A stretch of 64,000 nucleotides of DNA. Origin: an uncultured Acidimicrobiales bacterium (GTDB lineage Bacteria > Actinomycetota > Acidimicrobiia > Acidimicrobiales > SZUA-35). This document shows, piece after piece, positions 8,511-16,763 of the stretch. The notes below the pieces were generated by a model. The model saw only the letters and a list, made by a program, of their open reading frames with translations. It did not search any database and was not told the origin of the DNA. The stretch's first letter is position 1. Every line of letters starts with the position of its first letter. Position numbers and translations under genes: made by a program. The stretch lies in contig CALIFY010000018.1 of the NCBI GenBank assembly GCA_938021675.1, forward strand, positions 62,001 to 126,000, in the 5' to 3' direction.

Positions 8511-9106
8511 GCTGTTCCTTCTCCCAGCTCTAAAGGAAGCGTAGATCGTGTAGCCGCCCGGCGGTCGTCGGGGCGGTATCGGAAGGATCGTCGGTGAAGG
8601 ACTAATTCTGATCATCAGGACCGCCGAAGAAGAGTTCGACGAGGAGGCTCAGCCGAAGTGTTTCGCTTCTTATTGCACTCAGCTTAATCGGCGCGATCCT
8701 CGCTGCCGGTTCCGCTCCGGTCGCAGCTCTGCAAACCCAGTACTGCTGTATCGCATCGGCCCGATGCCAAATGTCGGCGGCACCCAATGTAGGTAGGCTA
8801 GTTCGGCCTGGCATGTTGCATCTTGGGACTCACGCGAGATTGTGGCGTTGACCGGATCGGCAACTCTTCTGATGGCGTCGACGTGGGAGATGGGTCTGCG
8901 ACGCTGCGGTATTCGGTCACTCGAAATGGCCTGCTCTACATGATGGACCGAGTGGTCACATGTGTGTACGTCACATGCGTGTATTCAAATAACACTGCCG
9001 TCGAGCGCTACGAAATAACAGGGGTCTCCCTCGCAGCATCATGTTGCTCTGGGTGGCAGAGTCGTGAAGGTATAAGTCGATCGGTGTCGGGCCTAACACC
9101 GAATCC
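8511..9106. other. 596-base stretch without a supportable gene
   Basis: No frame here has both a convincing start and family-like sequence on either strand. The only local structure seen is a perfect-length tandem pair of 15-base units (8955-8969 and 8970-8984, differing at two positions) built around GTCACATG. The stretch is less GC-rich than its neighbours in places. Confidence 0.5.
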
Positions 9107-10732
9107 TTATGAGGCGCCCGCCGGAGCGGCGAGCGGGAGCCTGACGAACACTTGTGTACCGGACGGTCGATTTGCGTGGACGGCCAGGGTGCCGTCATGG
9201 GCGGCGGTCAACGAATTCGCTATCGCAAGGCCAAGCCCTGACCCAGCGACCGATCGGTCGCCGAGATACCGCTCGAACGGTCGAACAACCCGACGTCGTT
9301 GATCGACCGGAATGCCGGGTCCTTCGTCGGTAACGATGATCACCGCTCGGTCGGATCTCTCGGTCAGTGAGACCGAGATCGGAGTGTCATCTGGCGTGTG
9401 TTCTATGGCGTTCGATACCAGGTTGGTAATGATCCGAAAGACCGCGTCGAAGTCGACCTCGGCGTATACACGGCGGAGATCGAGGGCAACCGGTGGACTA
9501 TCGCTGAGCTGGTTGACCGCTCGTTCGACGAGTTCGGCCAAGTCGACCAGGTGCCGGTCAAGGCCTGTCTTGTCGTCTGTTGGGTCTTGTGTCGGGTCGG
9601 CGGTACGACCGAGTTTGGTTATGAGCGCTTCGGCCTGCCGAACGTGGCTCGTTAGATTCTCTGCCTCGCCCACAAGAGATGGATCGGTGAACTTCGAAGC
9701 CATCGCGGTGGCTGTAGCGCTGATGGCGGTGAATGGGCCGGTTAGATCGTGGGCAATATCCATCGTGAGCGATGTTCGTTGCCTCGCCATCTCGACCAAG
9801 TGAGCGTTGACCCGTTCCAGTTTTCTTCGGTTGGAGATGACCTCGGTGTTATCTCGGATGGCGCTGTGGTATTCCACGGCGGTATCGGAATCGCCCACGG
9901 CTCGGATGTGTATCGAAGCGTCAAACCATCCGGTGGTCGCCGACTGTAGCCGGACGGCAACGCTCGCCGTTGGCTGGTCCTCGGTGAGGTTGTCGAGCGC
10001 CGCTTCGAGGTTGGATCGATCATCACGATGGACCAGGTCGAAAAGGCGAAGCGACTCCATCGCTTCGACGTCGTGGTGGCCGAGCAACCCCGATGCGTTT
10101 GGTGAGAGATACCGGATACTGCCGGCTCGACAATGGACGATGACCACGTCCGCAACATTGTCGGCCACGAATCGGTAGCCCTGTTCACGCTGTTCAGCTT
10201 TGCGGAGAGCGATGTCTTTCCGTGAATGGACGAGCTGCGAGGTGAGCAAGCTCTCGGCCAGCACGGCAAGACGAAGTAACCCGGTGCGCTGGCTTTCGGA
10301 GAGGGATGTCGGTTCGTTGCCAACGACGCTCAGTGTTCCTACGGCACGCTCGCCTTCTGGTCTGAGCGGCGCTCCAGCATAGAATCGGAAACTCGGCTCA
10401 TCGAAGTTGTGGATGCGGCGCTGGCGAGCCTCGTGTTTTATGTCGGGAACTTCATAGAGCGGTTGTGCTGAGTCGACGGCAAGCCGACACAGCGCCGAAA
10501 CGGTCGTGTCAGTGCTTCGATCGGGGCCATAGGATGCCTTAAACCACTGTCGTTCGTCGCCCAAAAGGCTGATGAACGCAGTCCGGTTGTTGCACAATTC
10601 TGCTGCCAGCTTGGTCAGCTCGTTGAGCGGTCCCGCCGTTTCCGAAGCGACGGTCAGGGATCCAGATGGGCGCGGGCCTCCACGTGGGTGGCCCTGGTGA
10701 ATCGATTGAGAATGGCGGCGTGCCGCAGTCAC
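9107..10732 (-). CDS. GAF-PAS sensor histidine kinase
   Basis: From the GTG at 10732 the 541-residue cytoplasmic protein contains a GAF domain (LTKLAAELCNNRTAFISLL to VLAESLLTSQL), a PAS domain (VADNVADVVIVHCRAGSIRYLSP) and a HisKA dimerisation helix with candidate phospho-His in MDIAHDLTGPFTAI. An HATPase_c domain follows with N box NLVSNAIEHTP, G1 DEGPGIP and G2 GSGLGLAI. It would autophosphorylate in response to a small ligand or redox cue and signal to a response regulator not found nearby. There is no membrane helix. The start is chosen because TACAGT lies 8 nt upstream. The longer frame to 10885 overlaps the divergent neighbourhood and lacks support. Confidence 0.85.
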   Translation of the reverse strand: MTAARRHSQSIHQGHPRGGPRPSGSLTVASETAGPLNELTKLAAELCNNRTAFISLLGDERQWFKASYGPDRSTDTTVSALCRLAVDSAQPLYEVPDIKHEARQRRIHNFDEPSFRFYAGAPLRPEGERAVGTLSVVGNEPTSLSESQRTGLLRLAVLAESLLTSQLVHSRKDIALRKAEQREQGYRFVADNVADVVIVHCRAGSIRYLSPNASGLLGHHDVEAMESLRLFDLVHRDDRSNLEAALDNLTEDQPTASVAVRLQSATTGWFDASIHIRAVGDSDTAVEYHSAIRDNTEVISNRRKLERVNAHLVEMARQRTSLTMDIAHDLTGPFTAISATATAMASKFTDPSLVGEAENLTSHVRQAEALITKLGRTADPTQDPTDDKTGLDRHLVDLAELVERAVNQLSDSPPVALDLRRVYAEVDFDAVFRIITNLVSNAIEHTPDDTPISVSLTERSDRAVIIVTDEGPGIPVDQRRRVVRPFERYLGDRSVAGSGLGLAIANSLTAAHDGTLAVHANRPSGTQVFVRLPLAAPAGAS

Positions 10733-10740
10733 GCAACGTG

Positions 10741-10746
10741 ACTGTA
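10741..10746 (-). promoter_or_regulatory. -10-like TANNNT box before the histidine kinase start
   Basis: TACAGT on the minus strand ends 8 nt before the GTG at 10732, which would give an almost leaderless transcript. It matches the spacing seen at several other starts in this window. Confidence 0.4.
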
Positions 10747-10844
10747 CAACCGAGCGATGCGCCGCGCGTCGATGCTCGATCGGTGATGTTCTGCCAGTGC
10801 ATCGTCGCGGTGTCGACCGCTTCGACGGTATTGTCGGGCTGGGG

Positions 10845-11594
10845 TCAGCTGAATTTTGTGCGTGGACGGTCGACGCGAACACCATCGATGTCCAAATCGA
10901 CCTTCTCGTTGTAGAAACAAACGAGGCCAGCGACGTCTTTGGACTCAGGAAGTGGCGTGCGATAAGCCCAGGCCAGATCCTCGTGAATCGAACCGTCTAC
11001 ATCGACCGACCAGTAATTCGCCCACCCCTTGTAGGGACAGGCGGTCTCGGTTTCGGTCGGTGTGAGGAGGTCCATACGAACGTCGACCTTCGGTATGTAG
11101 TACCGAGTTGGTAGACCGGTCTCAAAAAGCAGGTGGGCCCGAGCCGACTCGGCGAGGACAACACCATCGAGGGTGACCGTGATCCGGCGGGACGACGGAA
11201 GTATGTCGACCCGGACGTCAGGGCTTCGGGGATGGACGTACACCTCGGAGTCTTCCTCGAACCACGTATCCAACGCACTCCACTCAATCCGAACGAGATC
11301 CCGTAGTTCGCGTACCGGTGAGTCGAGATGGCGCCACGCTGCATCGGCGATGACGTTTCCGCCAACCACGACGTCATAGCGGGTGCCGTCACCTCGGCTG
11401 GGGGATCGGAAAGATCTTCCGTTCGGCTCCAACTGGGCATCGAGATCATCTACTGGTGTGTACCACGCCGGATAGTACGGGACTTCCCACACCAGTTGGA
11501 CGGTCGTCGAGTCGACGACGGTCCGGCCTTGCAGCGTGCCCCGGATCCACTTCGGATTTGGTTCGATCCGGACTCTCGGTCGTTCGTCGGCCAT
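10845..11594 (-). CDS. DUF427 protein with two tandem domains
   Basis: The 249-residue protein has two DUF427 beta-rich domains. The first covers about residues 10-115 (IADAAWRHLDSP). The second covers about residues 125-240 (LDGVVLAESARAHLLFETGLPTRYYIPKVDV, CPYKGWANYWSVDV, LAWAYRTPLPE). DUF427 proteins are widespread in actinobacteria, and their biochemical activity is not established. The motif LFETGLPTRYYIP is the family hallmark. The ATG at 11594 is well placed. A second, broken DUF427 gene lies at 13071-13429. Confidence 0.85.
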   Translation of the reverse strand: MADERPRVRIEPNPKWIRGTLQGRTVVDSTTVQLVWEVPYYPAWYTPVDDLDAQLEPNGRSFRSPSRGDGTRYDVVVGGNVIADAAWRHLDSPVRELRDLVRIEWSALDTWFEEDSEVYVHPRSPDVRVDILPSSRRITVTLDGVVLAESARAHLLFETGLPTRYYIPKVDVRMDLLTPTETETACPYKGWANYWSVDVDGSIHEDLAWAYRTPLPESKDVAGLVCFYNEKVDLDIDGVRVDRPRTKFS

Positions 11595-11645
11595 GAACCA
11601 AATAACGAATGGTGACGCGAATCGATTCCCTGTTCATCGGATTGG

Positions 11646-12842
11646 TCAGGTCGTGAGCGAATCGATGGCGGCCTGATCGTAGCCGATCTCAGCCAGGACC
11701 TCGGCGGTGTGCTGGCCCAAGCGAGCCGCATGCCGGTGAAGGCCGGGGCTTCCCGAGCGGAACATGATCGGATCCCGAACGACTCGGTAGCGGCCCTCGG
11801 TCGGATGATCATGTTCGGCTATGAGGTCGACCTCGGCGAAGTGCGGATCCTTCGCGATGTCCACCAGGTCGACGACGGGCGCCGCCGGTATGGAGTGATG
11901 GTCGCAGATGGTCATCCACTCGGCTGTCGTCTTCGTGCTGATGACGTCTTGGAGTAACCCGTACAGCTCGTCGACATTGTCGATCCGTGCATTGACCGAG
12001 GCGAATCGGTCATCGTCAATGTAAGTTTCGAGTCCGGCTATGCGGAAAAAGTCTCGCCAGTTCTGGTCACTATACGGCAAGATGCAAATCCAACCGTCAG
12101 CTGAACGACGAGGTTTTCGATGCTTGGTCAGGAGACGCTGGTAGCTGAAATCGCCAATGGGCGGTTCAAAGGTGTGGCCGTTGAGATGCTCGACCAGATT
12201 AAAAGAAGCGAGCGATTCGGCCATCGGCACTTCGATGAAGTCCCCTTGCCCGGTGCTCGCCTGTTGATGGAGGCCAGCCAACACCGCATAAGTAATGTGG
12301 AGTGAAGCGATCTTGTCGGCGATGATCGACGGGAGGTAGGCCGGCTCGTCGTCCAACCAGGCGAACATCGATGCCAGTCCTGAGGCGGCTTGGATGACGT
12401 CGTCGTAGGCTGCCTTGTCGGCGTATGGTCCATTGCTGCCGAACCCGGTGGCCGAGCAGTAGACAAGCGACGGCTGACGTGCTCGGAGGTCGTCGTCGGT
12501 GAGTCGCATCTTTTCCAACGCCCGTGGGCGGAGATTGGTCACCACCGCATTGGCGGTTGCCGTGAGATCGAGGAGGGCGTCGCGCCCAGCGTCCGAAGTC
12601 AAGTCGAGCACCACCGAACGTTTGTTGCGGTTCACGTTCATCGAGAAGGCGCTCATGTTGGCCGAGCGTTTCGGCTCGAAGTCACGCATGAAGTCGCCAC
12701 CTGGGCGTTCGATCTGGATGACGTCGGCACCGAGGTCGGCGAGCGCTCGGGTGGCGAGCGGACCCATGACAACGGTCGTCAGGTCGATGATCCGGACACC
12801 CCCGAGCGGACCGGACGACGACGAGGACCCTGTGTTAGCCAT
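11646..12842 (-). CDS. CoA transferase family III (CaiB/BaiF type)
   Basis: The 398-residue protein has the family III fold: GGVRIIDLTTVVMGPLATRALADLGADVIQIE at the N-terminus and NRNKRSVVLDLTSDAGRDAL next, with the Asp of MAESLASFNLVEH-type segments nearby. Family members move CoA between an acyl-CoA donor and a carboxylate acceptor (carnitine, formate/oxalate, bile acids, 2-methylacyl substrates). The exact substrate cannot be read from sequence. Length and motif order are normal. It stands alone, tail to tail with nothing metabolic, so no pathway is inferred. Confidence 0.9.
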   Translation of the reverse strand: MANTGSSSSSGPLGGVRIIDLTTVVMGPLATRALADLGADVIQIERPGGDFMRDFEPKRSANMSAFSMNVNRNKRSVVLDLTSDAGRDALLDLTATANAVVTNLRPRALEKMRLTDDDLRARQPSLVYCSATGFGSNGPYADKAAYDDVIQAASGLASMFAWLDDEPAYLPSIIADKIASLHITYAVLAGLHQQASTGQGDFIEVPMAESLASFNLVEHLNGHTFEPPIGDFSYQRLLTKHRKPRRSADGWICILPYSDQNWRDFFRIAGLETYIDDDRFASVNARIDNVDELYGLLQDVISTKTTAEWMTICDHHSIPAAPVVDLVDIAKDPHFAEVDLIAEHDHPTEGRYRVVRDPIMFRSGSPGLHRHAARLGQHTAEVLAEIGYDQAAIDSLTT

Positions 12843-12949
12843 AGCGAACCATCGTCGTCGATTGCTGCCGGCCGGACAAACGAGGGTGCGATCATCGAGC
12901 GGTTCGGCTGAGGATGCGGCCGCATGTCGAGGCTAGGATTGGGAAGGTA

Positions 12950-13026
12950 GGGCCTGTAGCTCAGTTGGTTAGAGCAAGCGACTCATAATCGCTCGGTCGC
13001 GGGTTCGAGCCCCGCCGGGCCCACCA
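12950..13026 (+). tRNA. tRNA with CAU anticodon, favoured tRNA-Ile2 (lysidine type) over elongator Met
   Basis: A complete cloverleaf is visible: acceptor GGGCCTG pairs with CGGGCCC, the anticodon stem AGCGA/TCGCT encloses the loop CTCATAA (anticodon CAT), and the T stem is GCGGG/CCCGC. The 3' CCA is encoded (13024-13026). The acceptor pairs C4-G69 and C5-G68, and the GCGACTCATAATCGC core, resemble tRNA-Ile2, whose anticodon C is converted to lysidine by TilS. Elongator tRNA-Met remains possible. Confidence 0.9.
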
Positions 13027-13070
13027 CACCTGACCAGGGGAAACATTCCAGATACCCGGTTCACCGCCGC

Positions 13071-13429
13071 CTAGCCCGCCACCAGCGAGTCGCACACCAA
13101 CCGGAGCCAAATGGACGTACGCCTATCGGAACTTGACACCGCCAGGTATTCGGCCACACCGTTCCACTCGCAGTGCGATGAGCCAGGCGCACGTACCAAA
13201 CGCCCCGGAATCACCGATTCCGGCGGCAGGTAGAAGGCCGGCGGGTGCGACGTCTCGAGGACCCGCACGGACCGGTTGGTCGAGGCCACGGGGCCTTCGG
13301 CTTGGGCAACTTCCACGGCGCGGGGTCGGGTACTACCAGAGGGGGCCGTGGGTAGTCCCACACCGATTCCTGGCCGGGGCCTGGATTCTCGGTGAATGGT
13401 GGGCCGATGGTGCCAGCCATCGCGCGCAT
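13071..13429 (-). pseudogene. frameshifted and truncated DUF427 gene
   Basis: From the ATG at 13420 or 13429 the minus strand reads a typical DUF427 N-terminus (NPGPGQESVWDYPRPPLVV). Near 13330 the family match jumps to another frame: AVEVAQAEGPVASTNRSVRVLETSHPPAFYLPPES and CEWNGVAEYLAVS. Both halves match the same family in the right order, so one or two bases have been gained or lost. The tail after the CEWNG motif is also too short (it ends RLVCDSLVAG) and lacks the usual C-terminal third. It sits just beyond the tRNA gene. Confidence 0.78.
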
Positions 13430-13570
13430 GCTGAAGCTGTTTTGGAGTGTCGTTCGGCAAGTTCTCCACGCTAGTCCTGCTCGTCGCCTGCGCTCTGGCC
13501 TCGACGTAACGTTTCGCTGGTGAGCCGAATTCGGGTCGCGCTGAGTAGGCCGTTCAATCGCAATCGGATC

Positions 13571-13576
13571 TACTGT
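13571..13576 (+). promoter_or_regulatory. TANNNT -10 box of the heliorhodopsin gene
   Basis: TACTGT lies exactly 6 nt before the ATG at 13583, the spacing expected for a leaderless mRNA whose first base is the A of ATG. It decides the start against the longer frame beginning at 13520. Confidence 0.55.
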
Positions 13577-13582
13577 CCCAAG

Positions 13583-14341
13583 ATGGACGTGCAACTCGGA
13601 AATCTTCGCAAACTGAATCTGTTCGCCGGGGGTCTCCATCTTGTGTCCTTTGTCGCAATCCTGGTGTTGTCGAACGACGCGTCTCTTCCGGTAGTGGCGA
13701 CCTATCTCATCGATGCTCCTGGCACTGGAAACTTTTCGGATCCGGTGAATCTGTTCGATCTGAACATCAGTTACATGGTGGCTGGTTTCATGGCGCTCTC
13801 GGCGTTCTTCCATTTCTTCGTGAGCTCACCGCCGATCTTCCCGAAGTACGTCGAGGGCTTGGGCCGGCACATCAACAAGTACCGATGGATCGAGTACTCG
13901 TTGTCGTCGTCGATCATGATCATCGTCATTCTTCAGTTGAACGGCACCGCTGATGTCGTCGCCTTGCTCGGCATCTTCGGGGTCAACGTCTCCATGATTT
14001 TGTTCGGCTGGCTTCAGGAGCGGTACACCACACCCGGCGACGGAGACATGCTCCCGTTCTGGTTCGGCAGCTTCGCTGGTGTGATCCCATGGATCGCCGT
14101 CGTCTTCAGCCTCGTCTCGCCGAAGGGCCCGGCCGACGCCATGGTCCCGGGTTTCGTCTATGGGATCGTGATCTCGCTCTTCGTGCTCTTCAATTGCTTT
14201 GCGATCGTTCAGTGGAAGCAGTACCGCGCTAAGGGCAAGTGGGCCGACTACCTCTACGGCGAGCGCATCTACATCGTGCTCAGTTTCGTCGCCAAGTCGC
14301 TACTGGCGTGGCAGGTATTCTCGGGAGCGCTCGCCTCCTAA
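13583..14341 (+). CDS. heliorhodopsin
   Basis: The 252-residue protein has seven membrane helices. The seventh carries VAKSLLAWQVF, where Lys238 is the expected Schiff-base lysine for retinal. Helix 3 carries KYRWIEYSLSSSIMI, where Glu104 matches the heliorhodopsin counterion. The spacing of these two residues agrees with characterised heliorhodopsins (about 134 residues apart), and the start LGNLRKLNLFAGGLHL is family-typical. Heliorhodopsins are retinal photoreceptors with inverted topology (N-terminus inside). They do not pump protons and their physiological output is uncertain. Retinal-synthesis genes are not in the window. The DUF2071 gene follows 88 bases later on the same strand. Confidence 0.92.
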   Translation: MDVQLGNLRKLNLFAGGLHLVSFVAILVLSNDASLPVVATYLIDAPGTGNFSDPVNLFDLNISYMVAGFMALSAFFHFFVSSPPIFPKYVEGLGRHINKYRWIEYSLSSSIMIIVILQLNGTADVVALLGIFGVNVSMILFGWLQERYTTPGDGDMLPFWFGSFAGVIPWIAVVFSLVSPKGPADAMVPGFVYGIVISLFVLFNCFAIVQWKQYRAKGKWADYLYGERIYIVLSFVAKSLLAWQVFSGALAS

Positions 14342-14429
14342 CAGCACCGCGTTGGGACCGAATCGAACCTTCCGATGCGTGTTGTCTCGAAGAGAAGTAC
14401 GTCGACCCTCAACTGACTGTCGAGTGGCT

Positions 14430-15188
14430 GTGTCACCAACAATTGAACCCGTTGCCGAAGATCCACCTGCCGCTGGTCGCCGGCCTGTTCTACGTCAGCA
14501 GTGGGCCGAGCTAGCCTATTTTCACTGGTCATACGAGCCTGAGGTCGTGCAGCAGAGGCTTCCTGCTGGCATCACCGTCGATACGTTCGATGGGAGCGCT
14601 TGGGTGGGTTTGATTCCGTTCGAGATGCGCGATGTGCAGCTCGGGCCGACGCCGCCCGTGCCGTGGCTCGGAACGTTCATCGAGATCAATGTCAGGACCT
14701 ATGTCGTGGATTCGTTGGGGCGACGAGCGGTGTGGTTCTTCTCCCTGGACGTACCTCGTTCAATGATCGTTGCGGTCGCGCGGTCGGTCTTCGCTCTCCC
14801 GTACTGCTGGGCACAGGCCACCCATGAGTCTGATGGGGCTCAGCATCGATACGAGGTGACACGTAAGTGGCCCCGAGGTCCAGCGACGTCGGCAGAGATG
14901 AGCTTCTCGGTCGGGGATGTGATCGCTCGCGAGGATGTGAGCGACCTAGATCATTTCTTGACGGCCCGCTGGGGCCTGATCACGCAACGCGGTAGCAGAC
15001 TGTTGTACGGCCAGGTTCGCCACCCGAGGTGGCCGCTGCGTCGCGTTGAAGATGTCTCGATTGACGAGAACCTGATCGCCGCCGCCGGTCTCCCGAGCCC
15101 AGTTGGCGCACCCCGAGCACTGTATTCACCCGGTGTCGACGTGGAAGTCGCATGGTTCCAAAACGTGCCTGGCACGGAGGCCCAATGA
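14430..15188 (+). CDS. DUF2071 (YqjF-like) protein
   Basis: The 252-residue protein is assigned from family motifs: WAELAYFHWSYEPEVVQQRL, ITVDTFDGSAWVGLIPFEMR, GTFIEINVRTYVVD and a C-terminal VDVEVAWFQNVP. DUF2071/YqjF proteins are soluble, of unknown biochemical function, and resemble acetoacetate-decarboxylase-fold proteins. The GTG at 14430 begins a sensible N-terminus (SPTIEPVAEDPP). The longer frame upstream runs through the heliorhodopsin gene and is rejected. Same-strand proximity to heliorhodopsin suggests possible co-transcription. Confidence 0.85.
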   Translation: MSPTIEPVAEDPPAAGRRPVLRQQWAELAYFHWSYEPEVVQQRLPAGITVDTFDGSAWVGLIPFEMRDVQLGPTPPVPWLGTFIEINVRTYVVDSLGRRAVWFFSLDVPRSMIVAVARSVFALPYCWAQATHESDGAQHRYEVTRKWPRGPATSAEMSFSVGDVIAREDVSDLDHFLTARWGLITQRGSRLLYGQVRHPRWPLRRVEDVSIDENLIAAAGLPSPVGAPRALYSPGVDVEVAWFQNVPGTEAQ

Positions 15189-15437
15189 CCGATAGACCCT
15201 ACGGAGCCGACCATGGCATGGACGGCTCGTCAGTACTCGTCGCCCGAGCCACCGGGGCGTCATTTAGACGCCTCCGGGGAGATGGCCCAACAGAACCTAA
15301 CGGAAATGGCTGCCTACGGCGCTTCCAGAACCGCGACGCAATCGTTCGGCGATTGCCCTGGGCTGTGAGGATCGCCCCAGGTACTGTTGCACACGCCACT
15401 GCAGCGATCGCTCCTAAATGCATCAAGGGGTGGGGCC

Positions 15438-15614
15438 ATGAGCGAGACGATCATATTCACCGTCGGCCTCATCGTCTTTGCCATCACCGTCTACGGAACA
15501 GTGCTCGCTGGTGGGATTGCGATGACCCGGATCGAGATCGAGCAGAACAAAAATGTCAGAGGAAAAGCTGATGGGGAAGACCCCGAGAAACGATTTCCGC
15601 TCGGTGAGTACTGA
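15438..15614 (+). CDS. 58-residue single-pass membrane protein
   Basis: The ATG at 15438 is preceded by AAGGGGTGGGGCC, a good ribosome site. The product is one membrane helix (IIFTVGLIVFAITVYGTVLAGG) followed by a charged cytoplasmic-type tail ending DPEKRFPLGEY. The role is unknown. It lies between the DUF2071 gene and a broken dehydrogenase gene, on the same strand. Confidence 0.65.
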   Translation: MSETIIFTVGLIVFAITVYGTVLAGGIAMTRIEIEQNKNVRGKADGEDPEKRFPLGEY

Positions 15615-15643
15615 GCGACGAGCCAGCAGGAGTCGACAGCAGC

Positions 15644-16203
15644 ATGAATATAAAATCGGTTCTCATAGCCGGGGCCAGCGGAGGACTCGGCTCGGCCATC
15701 GCCGTCAACCTTGCCGCACGAGGAGCGACGCTGACGTTGGTCTCTCGCAACGAGGCCCGACTTCACGCCCTAGACGTAGCAGGCCATCGCGTGGCGCTGG
15801 ATCTGCGAGATCCGGACTCCGGTCGGGCCGTGATCGACGCAGCCATCGAACACGCGGGCCGATTCGATGTCGTGGTGAAGTGCTTAGAGGAGGAGGTGTC
15901 ATCATGAATATCTCAGGCGTGATCGCCGAACAGAACCTGCCCGACATGGCCGCGTATAGAGCCTCCAAGGCGGCCATGCGGTCGTTCGACGAGGCGCTCA
16001 GTCGAGAGGCACATCGACGCCGAGTTCGGGTCATCGATGCCCGCCCACCCCACACCGAGACCGGGCTTGCCGAGGGGGCCACCGAGGGCCAGGCGTCGAG
16101 AATGCCCGTGGGACTGGACCCGGATGCGGTTGCTGCGACGATCTGTGATGCCATCGCCGGTGACGCGACCGACCTGCCCAGCGCAGCCTTCGCCCCACAA
16201 TGA
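15644..16203 (+). pseudogene. short-chain dehydrogenase with internal deletion and frameshift
   Basis: The 5' part (15644-15907) encodes an SDR Rossmann start with the cofactor motif GASGGLGSA and VALDLRDPDSGRAV, then breaks at FDVVVK just before the expected NAG motif. From about 15889 a different frame reads GGGVIMNISGVIAEQ, then MAAYRASKAAMRSFDEAL (the catalytic YxxxK region), then RVIDARPPHTETGLAEG. The roughly 48 residues normally between these parts, including NAG and helix 4, are absent. The 3' fragment could be translated from the ATG at 15904, because the glycine codons before it form GGAGGAGGT, but it would lack cofactor binding. Confidence 0.8.
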
Positions 16204-16622
16204 CCACGCTGGTTATCAGCACCGCCGCCACCTGGGCCATGGTCGGACTCATCTGGATGGTGCAGCTCGTCCACTACCCGATGCTCGCCACCTACTCCGC
16301 AATGGCACCTGCAACTGCCGCTGCCGACCATCAGCGAAGAATCAGCTGGGTCGTGGGCCCCTTGATGGCGGCCGAGGGTGTCACCGCACTGATCCTGCTC
16401 GTCGATCGGCCCGACACGATGCCGACCTGGAGCTCGTGGGCCGCTGCCGCATTGTTAGGAGGGGCACTGACATCCACGGTCGTGGTGCAAGTCCCGCTCC
16501 ACACACGGCTGGCAGAACGCCACGATGGTCGAGACGCGGCGCGCCTGACCAGCAGTAACTGGGTCCGAACTTTGGCGTGGACCATGCGCGGACTCCTTTT
16601 GGCATGGGTGCTCGCGAGCTGA
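16200..16622 (+). CDS. conserved four-helix membrane protein
   Basis: The 140-residue protein has four predicted membrane helices. A conserved-looking N-terminal motif WMVQLVHYPM precedes HQRRISWVVGPLMAAEG, as in a family of small actinobacterial membrane proteins of unknown function. The last segment (NWVRTLAWTMRGLLLAWVLAS) is a further helix. The ATG overlaps the stop of the decayed dehydrogenase as ATGA, so the pair was once a coupled operon. The gene itself is intact. Confidence 0.7.
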   Translation: MTTLVISTAATWAMVGLIWMVQLVHYPMLATYSAMAPATAAADHQRRISWVVGPLMAAEGVTALILLVDRPDTMPTWSSWAAAALLGGALTSTVVVQVPLHTRLAERHDGRDAARLTSSNWVRTLAWTMRGLLLAWVLAS

Positions 16623-16763
16623 GGCCGACGCCGAGAACTATGAGGTTGGACCTTGTTGCTGCGGGACGCCGCAACCGGTCTATGCCATCTTCGGAATGAG
16701 GGTCAGGTGGGTCGGGTTACCCACAACGTGGCGGAAAAGCATGACGACAACACGACCCCCGTG

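Noticed and set aside
8955-8984. Tandem 15-base GTCACATG repeat as an operator
   Set aside because: Only two imperfect copies, with no gene start placed to use it.
12950-13429. Integrated element at the tRNA gene
   Set aside because: No integrase, no direct repeat of the tRNA end and no phage genes are present. Only a broken DUF427 gene follows.
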